From: Mortierella alpina
Taxonomy: Eukaryota; Mortierellomycota; Mortierellomycetes; Mortierellales; Mortierellaceae
DNA length: 64,000 bases
Direction of reading: 5' to 3'
NCBI GenBank assembly: GCA_029449245.1
Contig: JANATF010000017.1
Coordinates: 248,001-312,000 of the forward strand
The notes below the pieces were generated by a model. The model had not been told where the DNA came from, did not search any database, and worked only from the letters and a program-made list of their open reading frames with translations. Shown here in pieces: positions 40,668 through 51,686 of this stretch. Within the stretch, counting starts at the first letter, position 1; every line of letters starts with the position of its first letter. Position numbers and translations under genes: made by a program.

Positions 40668-42241
40668 GATGGAATGAGTGAAAGAGAGTGAAGGGAGTGT
40701 GAGGGTGGAGCGGGAAGAGTGAGAGAAGGATGAGAGTGAAAGAGTACGAGAGTGGGAGAGTGTGAACGAAGGAGCGAAGGAGTGAAGGAGTGAAGGACGG
40801 AGTGCTGATGGACTCGAAGGGTGATGGCGAGGAGTGGAGAAAAGGGATGAGACAGCGAGAAACAAAGGGAAATAAGAGAGAGAGAAGGAGGAAAGGAAGG
40901 AAGAAGAAGAGAAGAGAAGAGAGAAGGGGAGGACAGCGATGAAGACAAAGAAGAACAGCAGCTTGTGCAAGGAGACACAGGACACACACGTCTGCACTCC
41001 ACTCTCACTCTCACTCTCTCACTCTCCCAGTACTCTCTCACTCTCTCACTCCTGTCACTCTCACACTCTCTCACTTTCACTCGCGCTATTGCCCATCACG
41101 GCGAGCAGACTTAAAAGAGAACTGTACAACTGCACAACAGGCACGCACAAAGTTAAAAGGTGCAAAACGAGGGAGCGGAGCGCAATATGGTTCTTGTGGG
41201 ACCACAGGCGAACTTTGAATACCCGTCGACAAAGGGGATTATGTGAACGAAACCTTCGCAAGGCTGCTGCAGCAGCCAAGCAAGAGTCGCACCGTGAGCA
41301 AAGGTCGCACTGCTGCATACAATCGGCAGGTTGCCCCCCTCATCGGCCTCTCCATCCTGCCATGCTGCTGACAGGCGACGTGCTTGCTTACCACTTGTCG
41401 TGCTCGTCGTGCTCGTCCTTGTGCTTGCACGCTTAGCCTACTTGCTTGGCTTAGCTTGCGTCTGGCTCAGCTTGGCTGGGCTACCTAGATCGTTCAGATC
41501 CCATCAGACTGACGCATGCAAGTAGTTCAGATGCGTCGCTCGCATTCTGCAGCGCTCTGGCTCATTTTGCCCAATCAAGGTGACACTGAATGCAATCTAC
41601 GCTTGCATATTGCCAAACCATTGGAGCATGGCATCGCATCGTACCGCATGGGAACAGCCTGCCATCTGGCCGGGTCAAGGCCATGGCTCGCCAAAGCTCT
41701 CGTTCTCTTTCCCTTTCTATCTCTCTCACTCACTCTTTGTCTGTCTCTCTGTCAACAAGGTACTGACCCTCGGATTAAATCATACACAATGAACGTCTGA
41801 ACACCTTGATAAATATAGTCCATCTCTCTAGTCCATAAAAGTCGATAGCATGGCCCGTTGCCACTTTATTACTCTTGCCACCATCGCTACAGCCATAGCC
41901 ACTCGATCTCGACCCTACTCAGCGCTCTCTCTTGGCTTTTTATTCTTATTCTTGCCTGGCCCTTGGCTCTCCCCGCTCTGTCCGCTCTCGTTCGTTGTTG
42001 AATGTATTTCGCAAGTTGGCTGTAAAAATGAATCGCACCGTTCGGTCTGAAGCTTTGCTTGCTGCAAGGTAATACAGCAGCACGCTAATTATAAAAAAGT
42101 TGTATGAAATGAGCGTGCTATGAGAGCATTCCCTTGCTCAATCTCCTCAATCTTTTGCTCTGTCTCCTCTCAAATCCATATTTCTTTCTCTGTTTCTTTT
42201 TTACTCATTCAGTCGCTCTATCTCGCTCTCTGTCTTGTAAG
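40668..42241. other. Divergent intergenic region upstream of RAC1
   Basis: Contains long purine/pyrimidine-biased tracts (GA-rich at about 40680-40930 and CT-rich (cactct)n at about 41000-41080 on the plus strand), which are the RAC1 promoter/leader side. From 41100 to 42240 no gene, RNA or repeat was recognised. Confidence 0.45.
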
Positions 42242-42751
42242 ATGCTTACCCATGTGCTCCCTTTCTTTGTGTGCCTCATGGTTAACAATCTTGTCATACC
42301 ACTCCAAGTACCCTCTCACTTTTCTTTTTCTTTCTGTCAATGGTACCATTCCACTAAGTGTCAGCACATGCCAGGTTCCGCTCCATCAAATGCAAAAGGG
42401 CATACCAACCCTTCATTATACGCTACTGTTACCATTTTTATGTTTTTTTTGCTCATTCGGGTTTTTTATTTCCTTGTCCGTTCAGAGCCCAGAAACGCTT
42501 TTGCTCTGGCATTGAGGTTAGCCTATCGGACCCTTAAGAAGGCCACAAGGCCAGTCTGGCTATGCTGTAGCCTATGCAAAACAATTTATGGACGCGTCCT
42601 GAAAACAAGGACGTTACATGCTCGCAACGCGAGAATTCTAGATCCAATACCGTTGCTAGAAGCTCTAGCGAAGCGCTCAGCCGAAGGCAAAAAAGGCAGT
42701 AAGAAAGGGTGGGCCGGCAATTGCAACCGCAGCGATTGCGTCAAAGCATGA
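42242..42751 (+). CDS. Possible small membrane protein
   Basis: An open frame of 169 residues from the ATG at 42242 (it extends upstream to 42134). It has a hydrophobic N-terminus, a clear potential membrane helix (YATVTIFMFFLLIRVFYFLV), then a basic Cys/Lys/Arg-containing tail (LRLAYRTLKKATRPVWLCC; LLEALAKRSAEGKKGSKKG). I recognise no family. Composition after residue 60 is protein-like, but the upstream part is pyrimidine-rich and could be leader, so the start is uncertain. It could also be chance. Confidence 0.25.
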   Translation: MLTHVLPFFVCLMVNNLVIPLQVPSHFSFSFCQWYHSTKCQHMPGSAPSNAKGHTNPSLYATVTIFMFFLLIRVFYFLVRSEPRNAFALALRLAYRTLKKATRPVWLCCSLCKTIYGRVLKTRTLHARNARILDPIPLLEALAKRSAEGKKGSKKGWAGNCNRSDCVKA

Positions 42752-43072
42752 GACGCGTTGATAGCGCATGTACCTGATCATGGTAGGATCGAAAGAAGTG
42801 GATGAAATATAGCCTGTGCTACTCGTCCAGAAAAGAAAATACGGCAGTATAGAATATAAAGTTTACCTTCGTCGGAAAGGACGGCGATAAGCAATCGTTT
42901 CTTGGTGCGAAGTGAGAAGAAGCGTTTTTTCGGGATGCGTAAGTTTGAACGTGCTGTACGAAATTATGGGGTCAACTCGCCGCGCAAAAACACGAAAGAA
43001 GAGAGTGCAGGTCGTTGCGCTGCTCAACGTGAGACGTATCGCGTCATGGTTACGCTAACAACCCCTCTCCTT

Positions 43073-43137
43073 CTCTGCTTCTTTGCTCTGCTTCTTTGCT
43101 CTGCTTCTTTGCTCTGCTTCTCTACTCTGCTCCTCTC
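43073..43137 (+). repeat. Five 13-bp pyrimidine tandem repeats before GSY
   Basis: Five copies of a 13-bp unit, ctctgcttctttg (the last two degenerate), about 145-205 bases before the glycogen synthase start. It is probably part of the CT-rich leader or promoter. Confidence 0.7.
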
Positions 43138-43279
43138 CTCCTTTCTCTTCACGCAGCACCCGTACGTCCGCACTCGTCCCTCGCATTACGTACAAGCGAA
43201 ACCCCCACACAGCAATCGACCACTGGAGCACAACAGGTCCTCACACTCATTCGCCATTAACCCTCAGAAGGACATCGCC

Positions 43280-46200
43280 ATGAACCCTTCGAGAAATGTC
43301 CACAAGCCCCTCCTCTTTGAAATTGCATGGGAGGTGGCCAACAAGGGTAAGCCTGATCACTACACGGTCCTGACGACAGGAACGACAGAGGCCTTTTACT
43401 GCATACTCATCAATCCCTCTGTGTTTCTCGCTGCGTGTGTGTGTGTTTTGGCAGTTGGAGGCATCTATACGGTCCTCAAATCGAAGGCCCCCGTCACCTG
43501 CCACGAGTATGGCGAGCGCTACACGATGATCGGTCCGCTCTCCTACAAAACGGCACCCCTGGAGGTCGAGACGCTCGAGCCAGACACGCCCGAGCTCAGA
43601 CTGACTTTGGAATCCATGAAGGAGCGCGGGGTCAAGTTTCTATATGGGCGCTGGTTGATCGAAGGCGCACCCAAGGTGCTGCTCTTTGACACTGGATCGG
43701 TCTATCACAAGCTGGACGAGTGGAAGGGCGATCTATGGAACGTCGCTGGCATTCCTTCGCCACCCAACGACCATGAGACGAACGAAGCCATTCTGTTTGG
43801 ATACCTTGTGGCATGGTTCCTGGGCGAGGTAAGCCTTCACACTTGCTAATGGGTTGCCTGCTAGGCGAAAAGGCGTGTGTGGACAGACATTGCTTTCTTT
43901 TGAGTACGGGGCGGTGATGGTAAAGGGTGATATGTCGTGGGAAAACAAGGATCCGCCTTTGAACAATTCGTCGTGATCTGTTATCGGACCGAATCTTGCT
44001 TGCAAAAACCCCCCAACCGAACGCAACACAACGTTGCTCAACACAGACCACAAGGGGGGGGGAGATTTACTTTGGAAACTGGATAACGGAAGACGGACTC
44101 GAAAAGGGAAACCCAAAAAAAAAAGCAAGAAAGAGGTATGGGAACACAAGAGTATGCCGACTGATACAGATCACAACCCACTGAGAGCAAAAATGAACGG
44201 CATGGGCGGGCACAACTCTTTGTCAACCAGCAGGGAGGTCGCAATTGTTTTTTTTTATTTTTTTTTGTGGGTCAGATGTCGATGTCGAGTACGCTAAGGA
44301 AACATCAAAGGCAGAATTCCTGCAATTGTGGGCAAAGATGGTCGTTTGTTGGGACCATTTTTCATCACTAGTTCTGTTATCAAACGCCTTTTACATGGTA
44401 TCATGTAACTCGGCACTCCTTTATAGTCCCTCACAACCTGCCGTGCTCTTTATCTCGGACTAGTTCGTCACGCATGAACGCAGCGCGGCAGTCATTGCTC
44501 ACTTCCATGAATGGCTCGCTGGCGTGGGCATCGCGCTTTGCCGCAAGCGCCATATCGACGTGACCACGATCTTCACGACCCATGCCACCCTCCTCGGCCG
44601 CTACCTCTGTGCTGGCTCGGTGGATTTCTACAACAACCTCCGTAGCTTTGATGTTGACCATGAGGCAGGCAAGCGTGGCATCTACCATCGGTATTGTATC
44701 GAGCGTGCAGCCACCCATTGCTGCGATGTCTTTACGACCGTCTCTCACATAACCGCTTACGAGGCCGAGCATCTTCTAAAGCGCAAGCCAGGTACAGATT
44801 GCCACCTTCCATGATTTACTATTGTACATGTGTGTGTGTGTGTGTGTGTGCGTGCGGGACAGAGTGTTTATCAAAGAAAGGGAAAAGGCCCAAAAGAGAA
44901 AGATTCTAAACACGTTCTGGTATATCTGCACATACGCTTCTGAAAAATAACTGTGAGCAGACGGAGTTTTACCCAACGGATTGAACGTGGTCAAGTTCTC
45001 TGCAATGCACGAGTTCCAGAACTTGCACGCAGTCTCCAAGGACCGCATCCACGACTTTGTACGTGGACACTTTTATGGCCATTATGACTTTGATCTCGAG
45101 AACACGCTCTACTTCTTCACTGCTGGACGGTACGAATATCGCAATAAGGGCCTCGACATGTTTATTGAGTCGCTCCAACGTAAGTGATTTACCATTGTTC
45201 GTCTCTTGAACAAAGAACAATGAAAAGCACGTCAAACTAATGCCGTACGGATCGCGCCTCTCTCGGTTTGGGTACATATAACCTTTTAGGCCTCAACGAA
45301 AAGCTCAAGGCCACCAATTCACCCATGACCGTCGTCGCATTCCTGATCACCCCTGCAGAGACCCATTCTTTCACGGTCGAGACCCTGAAGGGTCAGGCAG
45401 TCGTCAAGCAGCTCAAAGAGACCGTCCACGACATTGCCAAACGCATGGAAACACGCCTGTTTGAGAAGGCAGCTCGGTAGGTTGAAAGATGCGTGCACGA
45501 TACCCACAAGAGGCAATCTCTGATACAGCCAACCATCACGTTCCAGCGCCCATTTCTCATCCTGTCATTCTCCTTCTTGGGTCGACATCCTATTAACTAT
45601 GATAGCGGAGGCGATATCAACACGACCCAGTTCTTAACAAGCGAGGACCAAGTCCTCCTCAAGCGCCGGACGTTTGCGCTGAAGCGATCCACCCTGCCTC
45701 CGATCGTGACCCACAACATGGCTGACGACGGCAAAGACCCTGTCCTGAACCAACTCCGTCGTCTCGGACTCTTCAACCATCCCTCCGATCGCGTCAAGAT
45801 TGTCTTCCACCCCGAATTCCTCAACTCTAACAACCCACTCTTTGGTCTTGACTATGAGGAGTTTGTCCGTGGTTGCCATCTCGGTGTCTTCCCCTCCTAC
45901 TACGAACCTTGGGGTTACACCCCCGCAGAATGCACGGTCATGGGCGTTCCCAGCATCACCACCAACCTCTCCGGGTTCGGCTGCTTCATGGACGACAACA
46001 TTGTCGACTCTTCCGAATACGGCATTTACATTGTCGACCGCCGCATGAAATCCGTCGAAGAATCCATCCAACAGCTCTCTGACCAAATGCTCATGTTCTG
46101 TGAAAAGTCGCGTCGTCAGCGCATCAACCAACGCAACCGAACCGAACGCCTCTCAGATCTCTTGGATTGGAAACGAATGGGGCTCGAATACATCAAAGCC

Positions 46201-46884
46201 AGACAGCTGGCCTTGCGACGCGCCTACCCTGATTCGTTTGATGACGATGATTACTTCTTGGGGTTGGATGAAGCCACACAGCAACAGCTTCAGATTCAAG
46301 GTCAGAGACCCAAGGTCCCCAATCCAAGATCCGCTCCTGGGTCACCCCGGATCAGAACCCCTCTCGAGGGTGTAGATACCGAACTGACGTTTGCAAAGAT
46401 GTCGATCCATGATCGAGAAAGGTACCTGCAGTACAAGATGCAGGGGCATGATGACGAGGAGGACTATTCCTTGTCAATGGAAGATGACTCTGCCCAGACT
46501 CCCCTTCCTCCCCATGTCACACGCGGGGTTTCTTCTGGAGCAGCAGTAGCTGGAGGACCTGCGGGACTTGGAGATGTGAACAACAATGCCGTGACCAAGG
46601 GCAGGATGCAGGTCAAGATGCCAGCCTTCAGACAGAGACAGTCCACGCGCGAGGAGCGTCTGGCAGAGGGCGATTTTGATGTCTCGGAGGCAGAGGTCGA
46701 AGCAGCTCAGGAGAACATTGCAACTGTGGGTGTGGCAGCGACGCAGAAGCAGTACAAGGACCCCGTGGGTGGTGGCAAGAACGGTCCATATTATCAGCCT
46801 GTGGAGATGGTGGGCAGTAATGGACAAGGACATGGGAAAAACGAACACGGCAATGGGTCTGGGAACGGGTACCTTCGTCAATAA
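43280..46884 (+). CDS. GSY1: Glycogen synthase (GT3 family), six exons
   Basis: Transfers glucose from UDP-glucose to growing glycogen chains in the cytosol. Exons 43280-43346, 43455-43828, 44464-44791, 44961-45179, 45290-45476 and 45606-46884 give 817 residues; phases are consistent. Landmarks: [15 protein letters not shown] near the N-terminus, [57 protein letters not shown], and EPWGYTPAE, whose two Glu (about 492 and 500, spacing E-x7-E) are the catalytic pair of retaining GT3 enzymes. The Arg-rich [14 protein letters not shown] block binds glucose-6-phosphate in the yeast enzyme. The tail beyond about residue 615 is longer than in yeast Gsy1/2 (about 705 residues), low-complexity, and holds Ser/Pro sites ([10 protein letters not shown]) like the yeast phosphoregulatory region. 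A (GT)n run is in intron 3. Convergent with BIN3, 88 bp apart. Confidence 0.95.
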
Positions 46885-46972
46885 GATGCGCCTTTGCTCA
46901 TTTCGAGTATAGCTGCCGAAGTGAACCTGTCTAGGTTAACAAAAGAAACGTAACGAGAATCTTTAATGATGG

Positions 46973-49077
46973 TTATTTACGGAACAAATAAATGTCTCGA
47001 TTGAAGTTCTTGGCATTGCCTTCTGAATGTCCTAGGAGCACGCCTTCGCGAAAGCCGACGCTGTCGCTGAGGAGATAGTCTCGAAAGTGCTCTGGCATAA
47101 AGGTCATGGCGTTGTAATGCTCTTTCATTTTCTACTCGTTTTAAACAATCAAAGAGAGGGGACAGAAACGGCGCGTTAGATGGCATTGCTTACACATGCG
47201 TGTATCCAAGAAAAAAGGAGAGCCTGGCGTCATTCCATACCGGAAGGATCTTGCACCGTCTGTTGTAGGTGCTGTACGCCTGCGGTTCTACCAGGAAAAG
47301 CCCACCAGGAGCAAGGCTTTTGTAGACATCCTGAAAGAAGCGCTTGATCCCATCGTCGCCATGGTGCAAATGGATCCATTTCGTCAACGAGAATCTATAG
47401 ATTTCGAGCGAGTATTAGTAGATGGATCACACACCTTTTAATACAACAATAGGTCAAGAACAATTCGTTGTGCAAAGACGTTTACCCGATGATGACATCC
47501 CATTGCTCCAAGTCGCCTTCCCCTTTGCTCGCCGTCTCCGTGACCCAATCCGCCACCCGGAACTCAATGTTGTGTGGGAACAAGGACTGAGTCTGCTCAG
47601 TTTTTTTGGGGATGGGAAGCCATCCATGCATCAGCTGCAGTGCCTTTGGAAAATAGGACTCATATGGCACTTCTTGCGGCTCGAGTGTCTTGCCCTGATT
47701 CTGTTTCCGACCAGATGAAGTCTCCAACTTCTGTGTATAGGCTTGTGGTGCGATTTGAGAGTAGGTCTGGCGGACGAATTTCTCAGCTTTGACAATCAGA
47801 CTCGGATCAATATCCACGCCTTGGATCTTGCATGGTTTGTAATGCATTGCTAAACCACGCCAAAAAGAGGGATATTGCGATGTCAGATCCGGACTTGGGA
47901 ATGTTTGGACCTGTAAAACACAAAGATAAACTTGTGAACATTCAAGAGTTCACTTACCGATGAACACGGATAACAGCGCAGCATTACAGCCGATATCAAG
48001 CACTCGTTTTCTTCGGAACCAGCTTGGCTCCAAGAATTCAAGCCGAAGATCCACCTTCTTGGCAAGATCTCTCACCGTCGATTCCTCTGCGCTGTTTTTG
48101 CCACCACTATTAGACCCGTCATATCCCGCAGTGTTGGGTGGTAGCAAAACCGACAAACCGCGATTAGAAGAATGCTGGGGTTTAGGATACTGTTCTTCCT
48201 GTCTCCATTTGGGCGGTTTCGCCTGTTGACGCACTGGAGGAGTAGTGGAGGATGCCGCTGTGCTAGCATTGGCTGACGATGCTGAATCCTGTTTACCCTT
48301 TGTCTTTGGTTTCGCCTGTTCTTGAGAGCGCTTTTCATAATACGTCGGGTAGTTTCCATATGGGAAAACGACACGATCTGGATGTTGCTCGGGTATCACG
48401 ACGATCGGCTGCAATGGTTTGAAAGCAGTTGCCTCGACTAAGGAAGAAGGCTGGTCGTTTCCCGCCTTGTCCTGGTATAGGTGTCCATTCATGTGCGAAG
48501 ATGAGGATTGATAATGCTGATGAGATGCTTGAGATGCATGGTGAGGATTGAATGATTGGCTTGTTGATGAGGATGACGAAGTTGGAGGTTGAGTGTTACG
48601 GGCGATATCCTTGGCACGAAAGATGGTGCTGGCTGTCGAGGAAGTTTTAGCATCGGCGGTGCCACTTGTGGCCATCTGTGGTCCGCCACGGGCTATTGAT
48701 GACGAGGCTGCGGTCTTCTTCAGCAAGACTTTCCGAGGCAAGAATCCGGAGGTAACGACAACTCTTGGAAGCAGTTTTGGAGCGGCTGTGGGCAAGGTGG
48801 TCGCTTCCGTGGGTTGGAGCGCAGTCTTCTTGGCGGCATCTTCAGTTATGGATGCAGCTGGTTCTGCGGATACGGATTCACTGACAAGGGCTGATCCAGT
48901 GGAGGCTTCCAGAGCAACCTCCGCGCCGGTCCTGTTGTTTTCCACTAGTGCGTTTTTGCTCCTAGAGCTTTTTTTCCGCTTCACTGCCTGATCAGCTTTG
49001 CTGTCGCTTGCATCCCGCTTACGATGTCCATGCTTGGAACTGCCATTACTCGCTGTGCTGTTACTGTTCTTTACCAT
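46973..49077 (-). CDS. Bin3/MePCE-type RNA 5'-cap methyltransferase
   Basis: SAM-dependent methyltransferase of the Bin3/MePCE/BCDIN3 family, which methylates the gamma-phosphate of 7SK, U6 or related RNAs. Exons (minus) are 49077-47958, 47849-47486, 47394-47194 and 47132-46973, giving 614 residues. Residues 1-340 are low-complexity with basic patches (KRKKSSRSK). SAM motif I is VLDIGCN (359-365), followed by [12 protein letters not shown]; then [37 protein letters not shown] and the C-terminal block GFREGV...[10 protein letters not shown]. The first acceptor (gtttag at 47850) was chosen because it alone keeps phase and restores the family spacing between motif I and the acidic motif; a stronger-looking cag at 47914 breaks the frame. 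The start at 49077 was preferred over 49206, which would add residues from the leader. Confidence 0.88.
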
Positions 49078-49638
49078 GGTATGGTCTCTTTTCTTGATGC
49101 CCTTGAATGCAAGTCGCGAGTCCTGGTGGCAACAAAAGGGATGAGTGACAATGGGCAATTGCAGGAAAAGCCGCGCCGCATATAAAGTATCGTGGCACGT
49201 GACCACCCCGCTTGCGGGATTGCCTTTTGACTCTGTGGAGGACGGACAGTGACGCAGAGAGAAGCGAAGCAGAGAGAGGAGCAGCTTGCGTTTGGAGGGA
49301 CAGGTGAGGATGACAAGTTTTTATTTATGTAGTCATGGATATGCACAGTTGCCTCTTCTTTAGAAATCTCTATCATGTTGTTGTTCCGCTTTTTTTGTGC
49401 AGCTTTCAAGGGCAAGATTCCACGACCTTGATCGGGGAGCGCCTTTGTACCACAGCACCTTGATCTCTAAATCAGAGCTGCTTGGTTTGGTGTTTTCTTC
49501 GCCTCTCTAAACCTCCCACATCATACCGACACCGAATCTGCTCTGGCCCTGTGAAAGAAGAAAAAGAGAAAAAAAAAGGTAGAGCGTGGTCAGTAACTGC
49601 ACAATACCGGTATCCATATCGAAAAGCATCATCCTCTC

Positions 49639-51512
49639 CTAAAGGGTAACTGAAGCATAGTATTCGCTTCCAGACCGATGCCGTACCTTGCCGTGATCCA
49701 TCTCTCCGCTGACCAAGAACGAGAATCCAGGGACGATCTTCTCCTCCAGGACCGCAGAGACCTTTCCGGTCGTGTCGACCTGTCCTCTGAAGGTGGAGCG
49801 TCTGAACTCGAACTTTCCTCCAACCGTCGCCACAGCCTCACGGCGACCGCCTGCAGTCAACAGCTGGATCTCTGTTCCAAAATCAACCTTTTCAGAGTAA
49901 CGAAGGTAGTATGCGGCCTGGAAGGCACCGAATCCTTGCCACTGTGCTGTTGCGACATAATCCCGTCCAGTGTACTTGGCAACATAGGAGAGAGTCGTCT
50001 CCTCCTGACCGGGCGTGGGGCGCTGGTAGACAGCCTCAGCACCAAGAGCGACGTGCTGCGAGACAGACTGCAAGTATGATCCAATGTAGATACCGGTACC
50101 CTCGACAGGCGAAGGGTTCACTCCCTTGACGTTAATATTGAAGTCCTTTCCGTTGTAATCCTGCTCCATCTGCAACATTGAGTGGCCGGGGGTGTTGGAG
50201 AACTGGGGAGGAAAGGAGTAAAAGTTGCAAATCAGCACTTGAGAGCCGCGAGATCGATATCCTTATCACTTTAAAAAGCATGAATGAGCCAAGCAGCAAG
50301 ACATACCTGTGCCTGAACCTTGGAAACGTTGGTGTTGCTCCAGGCATAGTTGGCTCTTGCCTGAACGTTACCGTCGGTATCCAAGTTGCCGGACAAGAAA
50401 GACTGATTCCCCAATGCCAAATAAAAAAAAGGGTACATCAAAGCATTTGATCAGATAAGTTGGTACGACGTTAAGATATGGTCCAAAACAGCATGATCAG
50501 CAGGCATGAATTCATACCTGCTGGCCGATGAAGGCAGTGCCAAAGTTGTAGGTCGAGGGAGATGCGGCAGAGCCCATGGCGAAGGAGTGAGTGACCTGGA
50601 AGTTGGGGGTCAAGACCTTGGTGATATCGCAGCGAGCTCCATCAAAGACATGGTTGGTCAAGAATGTGTCTATACAGCATCGATAATCGATAAGAAAATG
50701 TCCTATTAGCTTCCGCTTCATTTGCCGGATGGAGAGCGAAGGCTCTATGGATCGAGCATCATTGTGTCTCGATCGTCCTGTGCGTCACAAAGCTCTGCGC
50801 CTCAGATCTGGCATGCTCACGTCCATCCTACAGCCGCCGTTACAACATGGGCGTATTAATCTGAAAACAAGCTTCGTCGCCTGATTTCTTCCAGATATGT
50901 TATTTTTTGTTGCAATGGTGACACCGTTGCTGTCCATATGATGACTCGTTATACACGGCCATCGGAAGAGACCGCCTGGGCAATATAAACGATATTCTCT
51001 CTACTTCTTGAGATGCAATTTCCTTGAGCGAATTGTCGAACGATCGCCAATCATATTCTGCTGTTTGTGCATGAACTTTGCCGAACTCCCTGATTGTGAT
51101 TTGATTCCTGTGCTCAACCGCGACCATTCCTGAAATGACTCCCACGTTTTGATATTGACACTGCCGAGTGGAATGGTCCACGCCAATATGTAGCCCATTC
51201 ACAAAAAAAAAAAAACAAAAAGTAACGACAAAAAGGGAGCAAGAGAAAGGCAGAGGAGCACAAGAGGAACAAGAAAGAAGAGTAGAGAATCAGAAAGAGA
51301 GAGAAAGGGCTCTTACGCTTGACTTCACGGTTGACACCCTCGTATGTTCCGGGGTTGGGCAAGTTCAAGTCATCGCGGAACTGGTTGACCTTTGCGAATG
51401 CGCCCTTGACTTGGGCCAGCAAGCCAGCAGGGGCAGCGTCGACGGGTGCGGCAGGGGCGGGTGCTGCGGGGATGGGGTTGAATCCCAGAGGGGTCTTTAA
51501 AGGAGAGGCCAT
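49639..51512 (-). CDS. TOM40: Tom40 mitochondrial import channel, four exons
   Basis: The beta-barrel pore of the outer-membrane TOM complex. Exons (minus) are 51512-51317, 50669-50518, 50402-50307 and 50202-49639, giving 335 residues. The N-terminus is Pro/Ala-rich (PIPAAPAPAAPVDAAPAG), then NQFRDDLNLPNPGTYEGVNREVK, typical of Tom40, followed by strands such as DITKVLTPNFQVTHSF, GNVQARANYAWSNTN, RDYVATAQWQGFGAFQAAYY and a terminal strand SGSEYYASVTL that would serve as the sorting beta-signal. Length matches the family (330-390). Intron 1 is 647 nt, with a CT-rich stretch near its 5' end. Confidence 0.93.
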
Positions 51513-51686
51513 GGCGGAAGTGATGAGCAAGCGGAGAGAAGCGACAAAAGTGATCAGCGAGACGGAGGGAAAAATGGGGCGGGCAAGCACTACTGGAGGA
51601 CTGCTGTATCTGGGGCATCAACAAAGCATGGTTTTAATGAATCCTTAACGCCGTCTGCTAGGTCACAGAAATCTTGCTTTTCGCGT

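Noticed and set aside
42902-43279. N-terminal extension of glycogen synthase from an upstream in-frame ATG
   Set aside because: The extension is translated from pyrimidine tandem repeats; the family N-terminus starts at 43280 ([19 protein letters not shown]).
47850-47914. Acceptor ttttacag at about 47914 for Bin3 exon 2
   Set aside because: It gives the wrong phase relative to the gtaagtg donor and runs into an in-frame stop; the gtttag acceptor at 47850 restores the methyltransferase motif spacing.
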